A DNA stretch of 20,759 bases from JBBRWO01 sp964388455 (GTDB taxonomy: Bacteria; Actinomycetota; Coriobacteriia; Anaerosomatales; JAAXUF01): contig CAYMAN010000032.1 of assembly GCA_964388455.1 (NCBI GenBank), positions 1 through 20,759 on the forward strand, in the 5' to 3' direction. Shown in pieces: positions 6,743-14,045 of this stretch. The notes under the pieces are model-generated. The model ran no database searches. It saw nothing but the letters and a program-made list of their open reading frames with translations, and was not told where the DNA came from. Position 1 is the stretch's first letter. Each line of letters starts with the position of its first letter. A program made the position numbers and the translations under genes.

Positions 6743-7297
6743 GTGGAGCACGTCTGGGAGTCACAACGGTTGGTACTGCGCGTCGCCGGGCCTGATGAGG
6801 CCGCGGCGATGCGTGATTTTGGCCTGCGTAGCCGCGAGTTCCACGCACCGTGGGATCCCGTCAGGCCGCCTGACTACTGGTCGCTGCCGCAGGTCGCCGA
6901 GCGGCTCCGGCTGCAGACGGAGGAGGCGTACCGCCAGACGTCGCTGTGCCTCGTCTTCTCGGACATGAACGACCCCGCGCGCATCATCGGCGTGTCGAAC
7001 CTGCGCAACATCATCCGAGGTGCGATGCTGGGATGTCACTTGGGCTACGCGCTCTCGCCGGACGCCGTCGGGCGTGGCTACATGACCGAGGCCGTGCAAC
7101 GTACGGTCCGCATCGCGTTCGAGGAGCTGGCGCTGCACCGTGTCGAGGCCAACGTGATCCCTCGTAATACCAAGTCGCTCGCGGTTCTCGAGCGCGCCGG
7201 TTTCAGCCGAGAAGGACTGTCGCCCAAATACCTGCGCGTCGCAGGCGTCTGGGAGGACCACGCGCGGTTCGCTGTCATCAACGAGGGGTTGCTGTGA
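6743..7297 (+). CDS. GNAT acetyltransferase, RimJ/RimL-like
   Basis: 184 residues from GTG 6743; a TTG at 6725 in the same frame would overlap the previous gene and is less likely. The N-terminal RLVLRVAGPDEAAAM is the usual first strand of RimJ/RimL-type enzymes. The acetyl-CoA loop VGRGYM is at about 109-114, followed by TEAVQRTVRIAFEELALHRVEANVIPRNTKSLAVLERAGF, the standard GNAT helix, strand and NxxSLAVLERAGF end. Members acetylate protein N-termini, amino-sugars or small-molecule amines; the substrate is not evident. The stop overlaps the ABC ATPase start by four bases (GTGA), so the two are translationally coupled. Confidence 0.9.
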   Translation: MEHVWESQRLVLRVAGPDEAAAMRDFGLRSREFHAPWDPVRPPDYWSLPQVAERLRLQTEEAYRQTSLCLVFSDMNDPARIIGVSNLRNIIRGAMLGCHLGYALSPDAVGRGYMTEAVQRTVRIAFEELALHRVEANVIPRNTKSLAVLERAGFSREGLSPKYLRVAGVWEDHARFAVINEGLL

Positions 7298-8142
7298 CGC
7301 CGACAAGCGACGTGCACGGCGCGAACGTCTCGGCGGCCGTAGGCGACGCCCCAGAACATCCGGCGACCGTGCCGCTGCTCGAGCTCGAGAACGCCACCGT
7401 GCAGCGGGATGGCCGCGCGATTTTGCATGTCGACAGCTTCCGCATCGCCGAGGGCGAGCGGCTCGCTGTCCTGGGGCCCAACGGCGCCGGCAAGTCCACG
7501 CTCATCAAACTGCTCACCAACGAGATTCTGCCGCTGTGGGCCGATCCTGCGCCCGTGCGCTTTCGCGGGCAGGAGCGCATGCCACTGCTCGAGATGCGTC
7601 GGCTGTTGGGTGTCGTATCAGCCGACGCGCAAGCGCAGGCGGACGTGTTGCTGTCGGCGCGCGAGGTGGTGCTCGGCGGGTTCTTTGGTGCCCTCGGCGT
7701 GCCGAATCACAAGTCGCCCACGCCCGAACAGCGCGCCGCCGCTGAGCGCTCGCTTGCGGAACTCGGAGCCGCAAATCTAGGAGAGCGGATGATGTCCACG
7801 CTGTCGACCGGAGAGGCACGCCGAGTCCTCTTCGCGCGAGCGTTGGTACACGACCCATCGATTCTGGTGCTCGATGAGCCGTGTGCCGGACTCGACCCTC
7901 ACGCCGCGTGGCACGTGCGTCAGGCGTTGCGCGACCTCTCGGAGTCTGGTCGCTCGCTGGTGCTCGTCACGCACCACATCGAGGACGTGGTCGCACAGAT
8001 CGACCGGGTGGTCATGTTGCGGGACGGTGCAATCGTTGCTGACGGTCCCAAGTGCGGTTTGATGACCGGCGACAGGCTGAGCGAACTGTTTAGCGTCCCA
8101 CTCACGGTCGAGCAGCGGTGTGGCGAGTACAGAATCTGGTAA
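7294..8142 (+). CDS. ABC-type ATPase subunit without a neighbouring permease
   Basis: 282 residues from GTG 7294, overlapping the acetyltransferase stop, with GAGGGG five bases upstream. Complete nucleotide-binding fold: Walker A GPNGAGKST 61-69, Q-loop region near 110-115, signature LSTGE 170-174 (variant of LSGGQ), Walker B ILVLDEP 190-196, D-loop GLD 199-201, switch His in THH 226-228. The LSTGEARRVLFARALVHDP stretch resembles the YlmA/ModF-like class of lone cytosolic ABC ATPases or iron/molybdate importers. No membrane-permease gene follows; the next gene has its own promoter. The upstream small membrane protein is too short to be a typical permease. So it may serve a permease encoded elsewhere, or act without transport. 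Confidence 0.9.
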   Translation: MTPTSDVHGANVSAAVGDAPEHPATVPLLELENATVQRDGRAILHVDSFRIAEGERLAVLGPNGAGKSTLIKLLTNEILPLWADPAPVRFRGQERMPLLEMRRLLGVVSADAQAQADVLLSAREVVLGGFFGALGVPNHKSPTPEQRAAAERSLAELGAANLGERMMSTLSTGEARRVLFARALVHDPSILVLDEPCAGLDPHAAWHVRQALRDLSESGRSLVLVTHHIEDVVAQIDRVVMLRDGAIVADGPKCGLMTGDRLSELFSVPLTVEQRCGEYRIW

Positions 8143-8157
8143 GCCCCGGTCGGTTTA

Positions 8158-8186
8158 TTGAGTGAACGCCTCTGCCACGGTACGAT
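8158..8186 (+). promoter_or_regulatory. Sigma-A-type promoter for the cell-wall-binding protein gene
   Basis: TTGAGT (8158-8163), 17-bp spacer, TACGAT (8181-8186). This is a good match to the housekeeping consensus with ideal spacing. It makes a start codon at 8162 impossible and supports ATG 8219, with a leader of about 25 bases. Confidence 0.6.
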
Positions 8187-8218
8187 GCGCTCGGGTTTTC
8201 AAACCAAAGGGGGCGTTG

Positions 8219-9787
8219 ATGAGGGGCTTCATTCGAGTCGTGTGCTGTGCTGTGCTTATCGGGACGTTAGTTCCCACGGGTGCCTTCGCGGCACCGAAGT
8301 CCGAAGTACGTGCTCTCCATCGCGATCGAATTGCCGCCGCCAAGGCGGCTGGTCGCATTAATCCCGCGGGCATCTCGCTCGCCGCTTACGTGGATGCATT
8401 CGAGCCTGACGATGAAGGGCCCGGGCAGCGCGTTGGGGGTAGCACAGGCCTGTCGCTACCGCTGGCGCAGAGCCGTGCACTGCAGCCCTCGGGTTCAGAC
8501 GACGAGGATGTCGACAACTACACGCTTTCTGGCGCAGTCGGAACGATGTACACGTTCGAGACTACGGGCACTCTAGACACGGCCATCACTCTGTACAACG
8601 AAGCCACCGGGGAAGTGCTGGCGTGGAACGACGACAAGAGCGAGGCCGACGTTTCCTCTCGGCTGACGTGGACCGCCACCTCGGGTGTGAAGACGGTGGT
8701 GTGTGAGATCAGTGGCTGGGGCAAGGATGGCGCGTACGGCATGAAGATCAGCGCCGCGTCGAGCACTGTTCGAGCTGCCAGTCTGAGTCGTATCTGGGGC
8801 AAGAACCGCATGGCCGGAGCCGTTGCAACGGCCAAGGCCATCTACGGGCCCACATACAAGAAATCCGACGGATCCCCTGTCACCGACGTGATCGTCGTAT
8901 GCGGAGAAGACAAGTCCATCGTCGACTCTTTGTCGGCTGCGTCGCTCGCCGGATGGTGGGAGGCGCCCTTGCTCATGACCTATTCGGCGAGGCTGCCCGT
9001 CGAGACCTCGAATGCGATCAAGGCCATTCGTGCCGGCAACGGCGGTAAGGTCAACATCCACGTACTCGGTGGAACCGCAGTGGTGCCAGCCGCGATCTAC
9101 TCGAAGCTCTCCGGGCTTAAGGGGTCACGCGGCAAGATCGAGCGCATTGCCGGCAAGAACCGCTATGCGCTTGCGGAGAAGGTGGCGTACAGGCTCGCTT
9201 CACTGAACGTCAACGATCCGAATGCCGGGTTCGATGTGTTTGTGGCCAATGGCGAGAACCCCAAGGCCTTCTTTGACGCGCTCGCCGCGAGCGGCTACTG
9301 CTATTCGCTGAACGCCCCGCTGCTGCTCACGAGGAACACCTCCGTGCCTACCGAAACCAAACGTGCACTGCAGAGCACCGCGTACAGCGATGCGTTCGTC
9401 AATCCCGTCAACGGCACCAAGTACATGCCTGCGAGCGTCCTAAACGGTATCTACGCGTTCGACGAGGATCGCCTCGTCACGCCCACGGGTACAGACCGCT
9501 ATCTCGCCGCGATCGACATCGCACAGTGGGGCTTCTACACCTTCGCGGCTACGCAGGACCAGGTCGTCATCGTGAACAAGCTCGCCGATGCCCTCGCGGC
9601 CGGTACTTACACCGGTGCGACCGGCGGCGTGATGCTGTATACACCCGTAGCGGGGCCCACCAGCGTGACCGCCACATTCCTCAGCGATCGCAAGAGCACG
9701 ATTCGCGACGCAGACATCTTCGGCGGCGAGGTGTGTATCTCGGCGGCCGGTTACAAGAAGGTCGGCACGATCCTCAACAGCAAGTAG
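8219..9787 (+). CDS. Secreted PPC-domain protein with three cell-wall-binding (CWB2) repeats
   Basis: 522 residues from ATG 8219 (AAGGGGG five bases upstream). Signal peptide at 1-25 with an AFA-A cleavage site. Residues about 57-178 resemble a bacterial pre-peptidase C-terminal (PPC) domain: DDEDVDNYTLSG, YTFET, LDTAITLYNE, LAWNDDK. Then three CWB2 (PF04122-type) repeats begin at about R191 (RIWGKNR), R309 (RIAGKNR) and V410 (GTDRY); the third is the most divergent. CWB2 modules anchor S-layer and surface proteins of Clostridia and actinobacteria to anionic cell-wall polymer. No enzyme domain is present besides PPC, so this is likely a structural or adhesive envelope protein. It stands alone, with a clear promoter at 8158-8186 and a strong terminator at 9817-9851. 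Confidence 0.88.
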   Translation: MRGFIRVVCCAVLIGTLVPTGAFAAPKSEVRALHRDRIAAAKAAGRINPAGISLAAYVDAFEPDDEGPGQRVGGSTGLSLPLAQSRALQPSGSDDEDVDNYTLSGAVGTMYTFETTGTLDTAITLYNEATGEVLAWNDDKSEADVSSRLTWTATSGVKTVVCEISGWGKDGAYGMKISAASSTVRAASLSRIWGKNRMAGAVATAKAIYGPTYKKSDGSPVTDVIVVCGEDKSIVDSLSAASLAGWWEAPLLMTYSARLPVETSNAIKAIRAGNGGKVNIHVLGGTAVVPAAIYSKLSGLKGSRGKIERIAGKNRYALAEKVAYRLASLNVNDPNAGFDVFVANGENPKAFFDALAASGYCYSLNAPLLLTRNTSVPTETKRALQSTAYSDAFVNPVNGTKYMPASVLNGIYAFDEDRLVTPTGTDRYLAAIDIAQWGFYTFAATQDQVVIVNKLADALAAGTYTGATGGVMLYTPVAGPTSVTATFLSDRKSTIRDADIFGGEVCISAAGYKKVGTILNSK

Positions 9788-9816
9788 TTCTCGGCTTGAG
9801 GCCGGGACAGTCAGAC

Positions 9817-9857
9817 AAGACGCGCGCATCGATTCACGGTGCGCGCGTCTTTGAGTT
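9817..9857 (+). terminator. Strong hairpin terminator after the cell-wall-binding gene
   Basis: A perfect 12-bp stem (9817-9828 with 9840-9851), 11-nt loop, followed by TGAGTTT, 29 bases after the stop at 9787. Confidence 0.85.
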
Positions 9858-9960
9858 TGCGGTTAAGCGACGCTCGTGAGGCGGTCTCGCCACTGGGGCA
9901 CATGGACCTCGGCGGTGTACTCTCTCGGTAGGAACTTCGTCCTCGGCGCGGAGGTTCACG

Positions 9961-10752
9961 ATGCAAGACGCACTCACGAGCTGGCTTCTGCCACTGGTCA
10001 CCGCGCTGCTCGTCGGCGTGTTCACGGTGCTCCTCTCCATGCAATACCGGGAGCGCCGCCGCGTCCACCAGCTGTGGTGGACCATCGGGTTCGCAATGTA
10101 CGCCGTCGCCGCGTTTCTCGAGTTCGCGATGCAGGTTTCCGGCGGCTGGAACCCGTTCACGTTCCGGCTGTATGCGCTGACCTCCGCCGCGCTCGTGGCG
10201 GTGCTGGCTCAGGGCAGCCTCGCGCTGGTTGCCCGCAAGCCGCTGTGGCCGCGCATCTACTTCGCGTACAACGCCGCGTGCTTCGCCGTCTTCGCATTTG
10301 GCGTGCTCACGACGTCGCTTGTCGCATCCGAGCTCGCGAACCCCAAGCTCTCCAGCTACGCCGCACTTGGCGGGAGCGCACTGACCTATCCCCGCGTCAT
10401 GTCGATGCTGCTCACGATTCCGGCGACCTTTGTGCTCCTGGGCACGGCCCTCACGTCGGTAATCCGATTCCTGCGCAAGAAGGAGTTCGCGTACCGCACG
10501 TGGGCCAACGTGCTGATCGCCGTGGCAACGATTGTGATCGCCTCGGGCGGCGGGCTCGCCAAGTCCGGCAATACCGCGATGTTCTTCCTCGCCGAGATGC
10601 TCGCCGCCATCCTCTACTTCGGCGGTTTCCTGCTGGCCGGTACCCTCAAGCCAGGCGCCGACAGGATTCGGGCCAACCGCGCCGCCGAGAACGTGAGGCA
10701 GGCCGAGAGGCCCGAGAGCGTGCGTGGTGCATCGGGTGGATCATCGCAGTGA
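9961..10752 (+). CDS. Multi-pass membrane protein, unknown function
   Basis: 263 residues from ATG 9961, with GGAGG six bases upstream. About seven hydrophobic segments (near 8-26, 39-60, 70-92, 100-122, 143-166, 180-197, 203-222) are separated by short charged loops (YRERRR, RKPLW, RFLRKKEFAYRT), and a charged, Arg/Ser-rich cytoplasmic tail of about 30 residues ends the protein. No transporter or enzyme motif is obvious, and I do not recognise the family. It stands alone between the 9817-9851 terminator and a convergent minus-strand gene. Confidence 0.75.
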   Translation: MQDALTSWLLPLVTALLVGVFTVLLSMQYRERRRVHQLWWTIGFAMYAVAAFLEFAMQVSGGWNPFTFRLYALTSAALVAVLAQGSLALVARKPLWPRIYFAYNAACFAVFAFGVLTTSLVASELANPKLSSYAALGGSALTYPRVMSMLLTIPATFVLLGTALTSVIRFLRKKEFAYRTWANVLIAVATIVIASGGGLAKSGNTAMFFLAEMLAAILYFGGFLLAGTLKPGADRIRANRAAENVRQAERPESVRGASGGSSQ

Positions 10753-10754
10753 TC

Positions 10755-10780
10755 GGCCGATCCACCCCCGCGCGTCGGCC
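10755..10780. terminator. Possible weak hairpin between convergent genes
   Basis: GGCCGA (10755-10760) pairs with TCGGCC (10775-10780) over 6 bp around a 14-nt C-rich loop in the 28-base gap between the two converging genes. No T-run follows on either side, so function is uncertain. Confidence 0.25.
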
Positions 10781-11527
10781 CTAGTCGAGAGTGAGACCCA
10801 GCCGCATGCGGACGGCTTCGCTGCGCAGCTCGCGCAGCGCGCCGCGTGCGACCCAGCGGGCAGCCTTGCTGTGGGAGTGAATCACCAGAATCCGCTCGCA
10901 CGTCTCGATCGCCTCGGCGTTGAGTGGTGCTGAGCGTTTGCCGATCTGACGCACCTGCCAGTTGATCGCCTTCATCACGAAGTTGCGCTCGTCGGCGGCC
11001 TCAGCTTCGGCTAGTGCCAGGAGCGTCCCAAACTTGGCGTCGTCGGCCTGCTTGTCATGCACTGCGAGCGTCGCTCCAAGTACGAATCCTGCGCGCTTCA
11101 CGAAGACGGCATCCCGCAGTGGCCACTCGGCGGCTTTGGGCCAAGCAGCGGGCGCGCTCCTGAACAGGTTGTTCATCAGCGTGTCGCACACGTCCCAGCT
11201 GTCCAGATCGGCGACCCACGACTCCATCTGCGGTTTTGTGACAAGCGCCGGCACATCGATGAGTGAGGCGAGGATGCGTGCCTCGTGCACGCCACTCTGC
11301 CACAAGAGCGCTGCAGTTTCGTGCCGTGTCGCGGGGTCTCGGCGAAGCTCTCGCTTGGTGTTGCGCGCCAGCTCACGAACCCGCGGCATGTTGACCCCGA
11401 GCGTCCCGACGGTCGAGATGCCGTAGCGCACCATCCCGGCGACGTTCGCCGGATTTGCACTCGCGCGCAGCTCTGCGAGGACCCGCTCGGACAGCGCTGC
11501 GGATTGTCCCGAGGTGTCGGCCGTCAC
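10781..11527 (-). CDS. DNA alkylation repair protein, AlkD/HEAT-like
   Basis: About 248 residues from GTG 11527, whose last two bases begin the TGA stop of the transferase gene (4-nt overlap); GTG 11569 is a longer alternative but would overlap by 46 bases. The DNA_alkylation (PF08713) family is recognised from repeated HEAT-like helices and signature pieces: ETAALLWQSGVHEARILASLIDV, SWVADLDSWDVCDTL, RDAVFVKRAGFVL, and RNFVMKAINWQVRQIGKR. AlkD-type proteins excise positively charged 3- and 7-alkyl purines without flipping the base. The catalytic Asp (WVADLDSWD) and flanking Trp are present. It is the last gene of the minus-strand run after an ArsS-family radical SAM gene and a transferase fusion, an unusual place for a repair glycosylase. 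Confidence 0.88.
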   Translation of the reverse strand: MTADTSGQSAALSERVLAELRASANPANVAGMVRYGISTVGTLGVNMPRVRELARNTKRELRRDPATRHETAALLWQSGVHEARILASLIDVPALVTKPQMESWVADLDSWDVCDTLMNNLFRSAPAAWPKAAEWPLRDAVFVKRAGFVLGATLAVHDKQADDAKFGTLLALAEAEAADERNFVMKAINWQVRQIGKRSAPLNAEAIETCERILVIHSHSKAARWVARGALRELRSEAVRMRLGLTLD

Positions 11528-12924
11528 CGCGGCGTCCGAGGCTGGGACGGTGAGATCCGCCGGCGCCACCCAGCGATACGTTCAGGATCGACGCCGAGAC
11601 GGTATGCACCGATCGCGACCAGGTTCACCACAGTCGGCACGATCGGCCCGTGCTCATCCCACACCCGCGCTGATGTGACGGCGCGCTGCGGAAGCACGAC
11701 CACCGCGCCGAGCCTGCGCAGTCGAAGGACGATTTCGAGGTCCTCCATCGTCGCAATCTCGGGGTATCCGCCGAGATCGCGGAACGTACCCGCCGAGAGG
11801 AACAGCGCCTGATCCCCGTACGGGACGCCGCTGATGCGATGGCGGAGTCTGCCTGCGGTTCCGATGAGGCGCGCGTGACGAGCATCTTCGGGCACCGCGA
11901 AGCTGAACGCACCTGCGACGACGCCGGGCTCGGCAAGCGCCGCACGTGCGAGTGCTGCTGCACCGTGCGGAAGGGCGGTGTCAGAGTGCGTCAGCAAGAG
12001 GATGCCGTCGGTCACCTCAGCGGCTCCCGCGTTCATCTGCCGAGCGCGACCGCGGGCCGACTCGAGTACGCGCGCCCCAGCCGCATCAGCGGCCTCGATC
12101 GTGGCGTCGCGCGAGCCGCCGTCGACCACGATGACCTCGTCGACTCCCGCCTCCAGCGCGTTCTTCACCGCAGCACCCACCAGGTCGCCCTCGTCGAGTG
12201 CGGGAATCACGGCAGTGACGCGCATCGACGCCGGCGCCGGCGCCGGGCCCGAGCCGGCGGTTGGCTCGCCGGCCGCCGCCGCACCGCCGCCGCCCAGCAC
12301 CGTCTCAGCTTCGGCGACGTCCTCGGGCCGATCGACGTCGGGGAGCGGCTCGAGCAGCACGTAGGACAGGCCGTGCTTCTCGGCGAGTTCGATTGTGGCG
12401 TCGAGGACGTCCGCTGTGCCCCAAGGGACGTTGCTGAAGAGGCACGGCACCGAGCGCTTCGCGGTCTCCTTGCGCAACGCGATGAGGTAGTAGCCGCCGT
12501 CGGTCGCCGGGCCGATCACGACGTCGACTCCGTCGAGTCGCCGCAGCGCGTCTCGCAGATGAGCGCTGGTCAGCCGAGGGCAATCGCTCCCGATCACGAT
12601 CGCCTTGCGCTTACCCGCCGAGAACGCGTCGCCAAACGCACTCCTGATCCGGTCGCCCAGATCGCCCTCGCCCTGGTAGCGCGTGGAGAACCCGCCGCCG
12701 AGCCACTCGTGGGCCGCGTGCGTGAACGCGGCGTCCGTGCGCACCTGGCACTTCGCGTCGCCGGTCGCCTGAACCGCGAGCATGGTGCGCAACGTGTGCC
12801 GGGCGAGACGGTCGTGCAGGTCGAGCGCCTCCTCGGGCGTGAGCGGTGGCACGAGGCGCGTCTTCACCTCGCCCAGACGGGGGAAGCGCGCGAGCATCGT
12901 GACGAGGCTCTTGGAGCGGCTCAT
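11524..12924 (-). CDS. Fusion of rSAM/selenodomain-associated transferases 1 and 2 (TIGR04282-TIGR04283-like)
   Basis: 466 residues from ATG 12924 (MSRSKSLVTML); longer readings run into the radical SAM gene. Residues about 5-210 match the DUF2064/transferase 1 family: LARFPRLGEVKTRL, IVIGSDCPRL, IGPATDGGYYLIAL, LFSNVPWGTADVL. A Gly/Ala/Pro linker (about 211-233) joins a family 2 glycosyltransferase (transferase 2): VIPALDEGDLV, VDEVIVVDGGSRDAT, SARGRARQMNAGA, LTHSDTALP, MEDLEIVLRLRRLG. In most genomes these two are separate genes that travel with the ArsS/'rSAM SeCys' protein, which is encoded directly upstream here. They are thought to add a sugar, as in arsenosugar synthesis. No ribosome binding site lies before the second domain, so one polypeptide is expected. 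Nucleotide-sugar binding is likely for both halves. Confidence 0.88.
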   Translation of the reverse strand: MSRSKSLVTMLARFPRLGEVKTRLVPPLTPEEALDLHDRLARHTLRTMLAVQATGDAKCQVRTDAAFTHAAHEWLGGGFSTRYQGEGDLGDRIRSAFGDAFSAGKRKAIVIGSDCPRLTSAHLRDALRRLDGVDVVIGPATDGGYYLIALRKETAKRSVPCLFSNVPWGTADVLDATIELAEKHGLSYVLLEPLPDVDRPEDVAEAETVLGGGGAAAAGEPTAGSGPAPAPASMRVTAVIPALDEGDLVGAAVKNALEAGVDEVIVVDGGSRDATIEAADAAGARVLESARGRARQMNAGAAEVTDGILLLTHSDTALPHGAAALARAALAEPGVVAGAFSFAVPEDARHARLIGTAGRLRHRISGVPYGDQALFLSAGTFRDLGGYPEIATMEDLEIVLRLRRLGAVVVLPQRAVTSARVWDEHGPIVPTVVNLVAIGAYRLGVDPERIAGWRRRISPSQPRTPR

Positions 12925-12961
12925 CGCTGGTGTCCCGACCGGGTCACGAGAGGGCCCCCGC

Positions 12962-13981
12962 TCAACTCGAGCCTTCCGCAGCGGTGCAGGCGTAGCAGTG
13001 CGCCGCGAACCCGATCCGCCGAGAGGCGAGTGCCGCATCGAGGTCCGGCGCGCCGAGCAGCTCCGTGACGGTGCGTGGCCCGGCGGTCGGCTTCGTGCCG
13101 GCAGCCAGGTTGAAGTCGCAATCCCACAGCGAGCCATCCCACGCGATCTCGAGTCCGTGTCGGCACGCCATCGACTCGACCACCGCGGGATTGAACGCGT
13201 CTGTCAGGAGACTCAGGTACCTGTCGTAGGAGTCGTCAGCCCGCATCCGCGTGCGCATCCGGCCGACCGGCACGTTGTTGATGGCCAGCAGGGAATCGAA
13301 TCGCACGCCGAGCGGCTCGAGTGCTTTGCGGAACTCCGCTTCGAGTTCTCGCTGAGGTCTGCACAGCTCACCCGGCGGGGGATTGTACGCGAGATCCAGA
13401 ATCAGGCGGTCGCCCCCGGTCCCGCTCTCGGACCCGCCCTCGGACCCACGAGCGAACCCGTACCCGAGGGCGTTGAGCTGCCGAAGCAACTCCGACGCCG
13501 TCTCCCACCACGCCGAGCCCCGCTGGGCATCGATCGCGGCCGCCGAAGTCCCTGGCAGCGATGCGAGCACCTGAACGCCGCTGGCCGCGAAGAGTTCCGG
13601 CAGTGCGGCGTGCTCCGGCCGCGCGAGCGCCACGAGATTGGTGCGGACGCGAGTCGGGACGCCGGCGTCTCGGAGACGCACGAGGAGCTCGAGTAGGTGC
13701 TCGAACTCCTCGGGCTCGCCCCCGGTGATGTCGACGAGGTCCGGGCGCATCATCTCGGCCAGCCTCACGGCTTCGAGCATCGTGTCGCGAGACATGACCT
13801 CGGCCCGTTCCGGCGTGCAGGAGTGGTGACAGTGCGCGCACGACGCGATGCACCGCAGCCCCACGTTGAGCATCATCGTTTCGACGCGTTCCGACGTATC
13901 GGCGCGCGGCGATACCGCAAATGCCCGCTCGGCGAATCGCGGCACACCGGTCGCTACGGGAGATGTCTGCTCGGGAATCAT
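12962..13981 (-). CDS. arsS: ArsS-family radical SAM protein (arsenosugar biosynthesis type)
   Basis: 339 residues from ATG 13981. The radical SAM 4Fe-4S motif is C44-x3-C48-x2-C51 (GLRCIASCAHCHHSC), with ITGGEPE at 85-91. The family-typical LDLAYNPPPGELCRPQRELE (about 195-214) and NNVPVGR follow. The C-terminal auxiliary-cluster cysteines are C273, C288 (DGSLWDCDFN), C329 and C332 (HCYACTAAEGSS), the ending typical of TIGR04167. ArsS is reported to add a 5'-deoxyadenosyl group to dimethylarsenite on the way to arsenosugars. This member cannot be proved to use arsenic; no arsM is adjacent. It has no Shine-Dalgarno but a TAGACT element six bases before ATG, suggesting a leaderless mRNA. The transferase gene starts 37 bases after its stop. 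Confidence 0.88.
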   Translation of the reverse strand: MIPEQTSPVATGVPRFAERAFAVSPRADTSERVETMMLNVGLRCIASCAHCHHSCTPERAEVMSRDTMLEAVRLAEMMRPDLVDITGGEPEEFEHLLELLVRLRDAGVPTRVRTNLVALARPEHAALPELFAASGVQVLASLPGTSAAAIDAQRGSAWWETASELLRQLNALGYGFARGSEGGSESGTGGDRLILDLAYNPPPGELCRPQRELEAEFRKALEPLGVRFDSLLAINNVPVGRMRTRMRADDSYDRYLSLLTDAFNPAVVESMACRHGLEIAWDGSLWDCDFNLAAGTKPTAGPRTVTELLGAPDLDAALASRRIGFAAHCYACTAAEGSS

Positions 13982-13987
13982 TCTCAG

Positions 13988-13993
13988 AGTCTA
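13988..13993 (-). promoter_or_regulatory. Candidate leaderless promoter -10 (TAGACT) of arsS
   Basis: TAGACT fits the TANNNT pattern and ends exactly six bases before ATG 13981, so transcription would begin at the A of the start codon. No ribosome binding site lies between, as in many actinobacterial leaderless genes. Confidence 0.55.
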
Positions 13994-14045
13994 CCCGTAC
14001 CGGAGCTTGCGCAGGTCGCGCTGTCTCCACGCCGAGGAGAGTCTC

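Noticed and set aside
8197..8208. GGTTT-TC-AAACC mini-palindrome in the leader of the cell-wall-binding gene
   Set aside because: A 2-nt loop is too small for a stable hairpin and the leader is too short for a known riboswitch.
12229..12295. GCCGGC-type simple repeats
   Set aside because: They encode the Ala/Gly/Pro linker of the transferase fusion and need no separate explanation.
11839..13068. Long plus-strand open frame (409 codons)
   Set aside because: Antisense to the transferase fusion, whose motifs are convincing; the antisense product is Arg-rich and unrecognisable.
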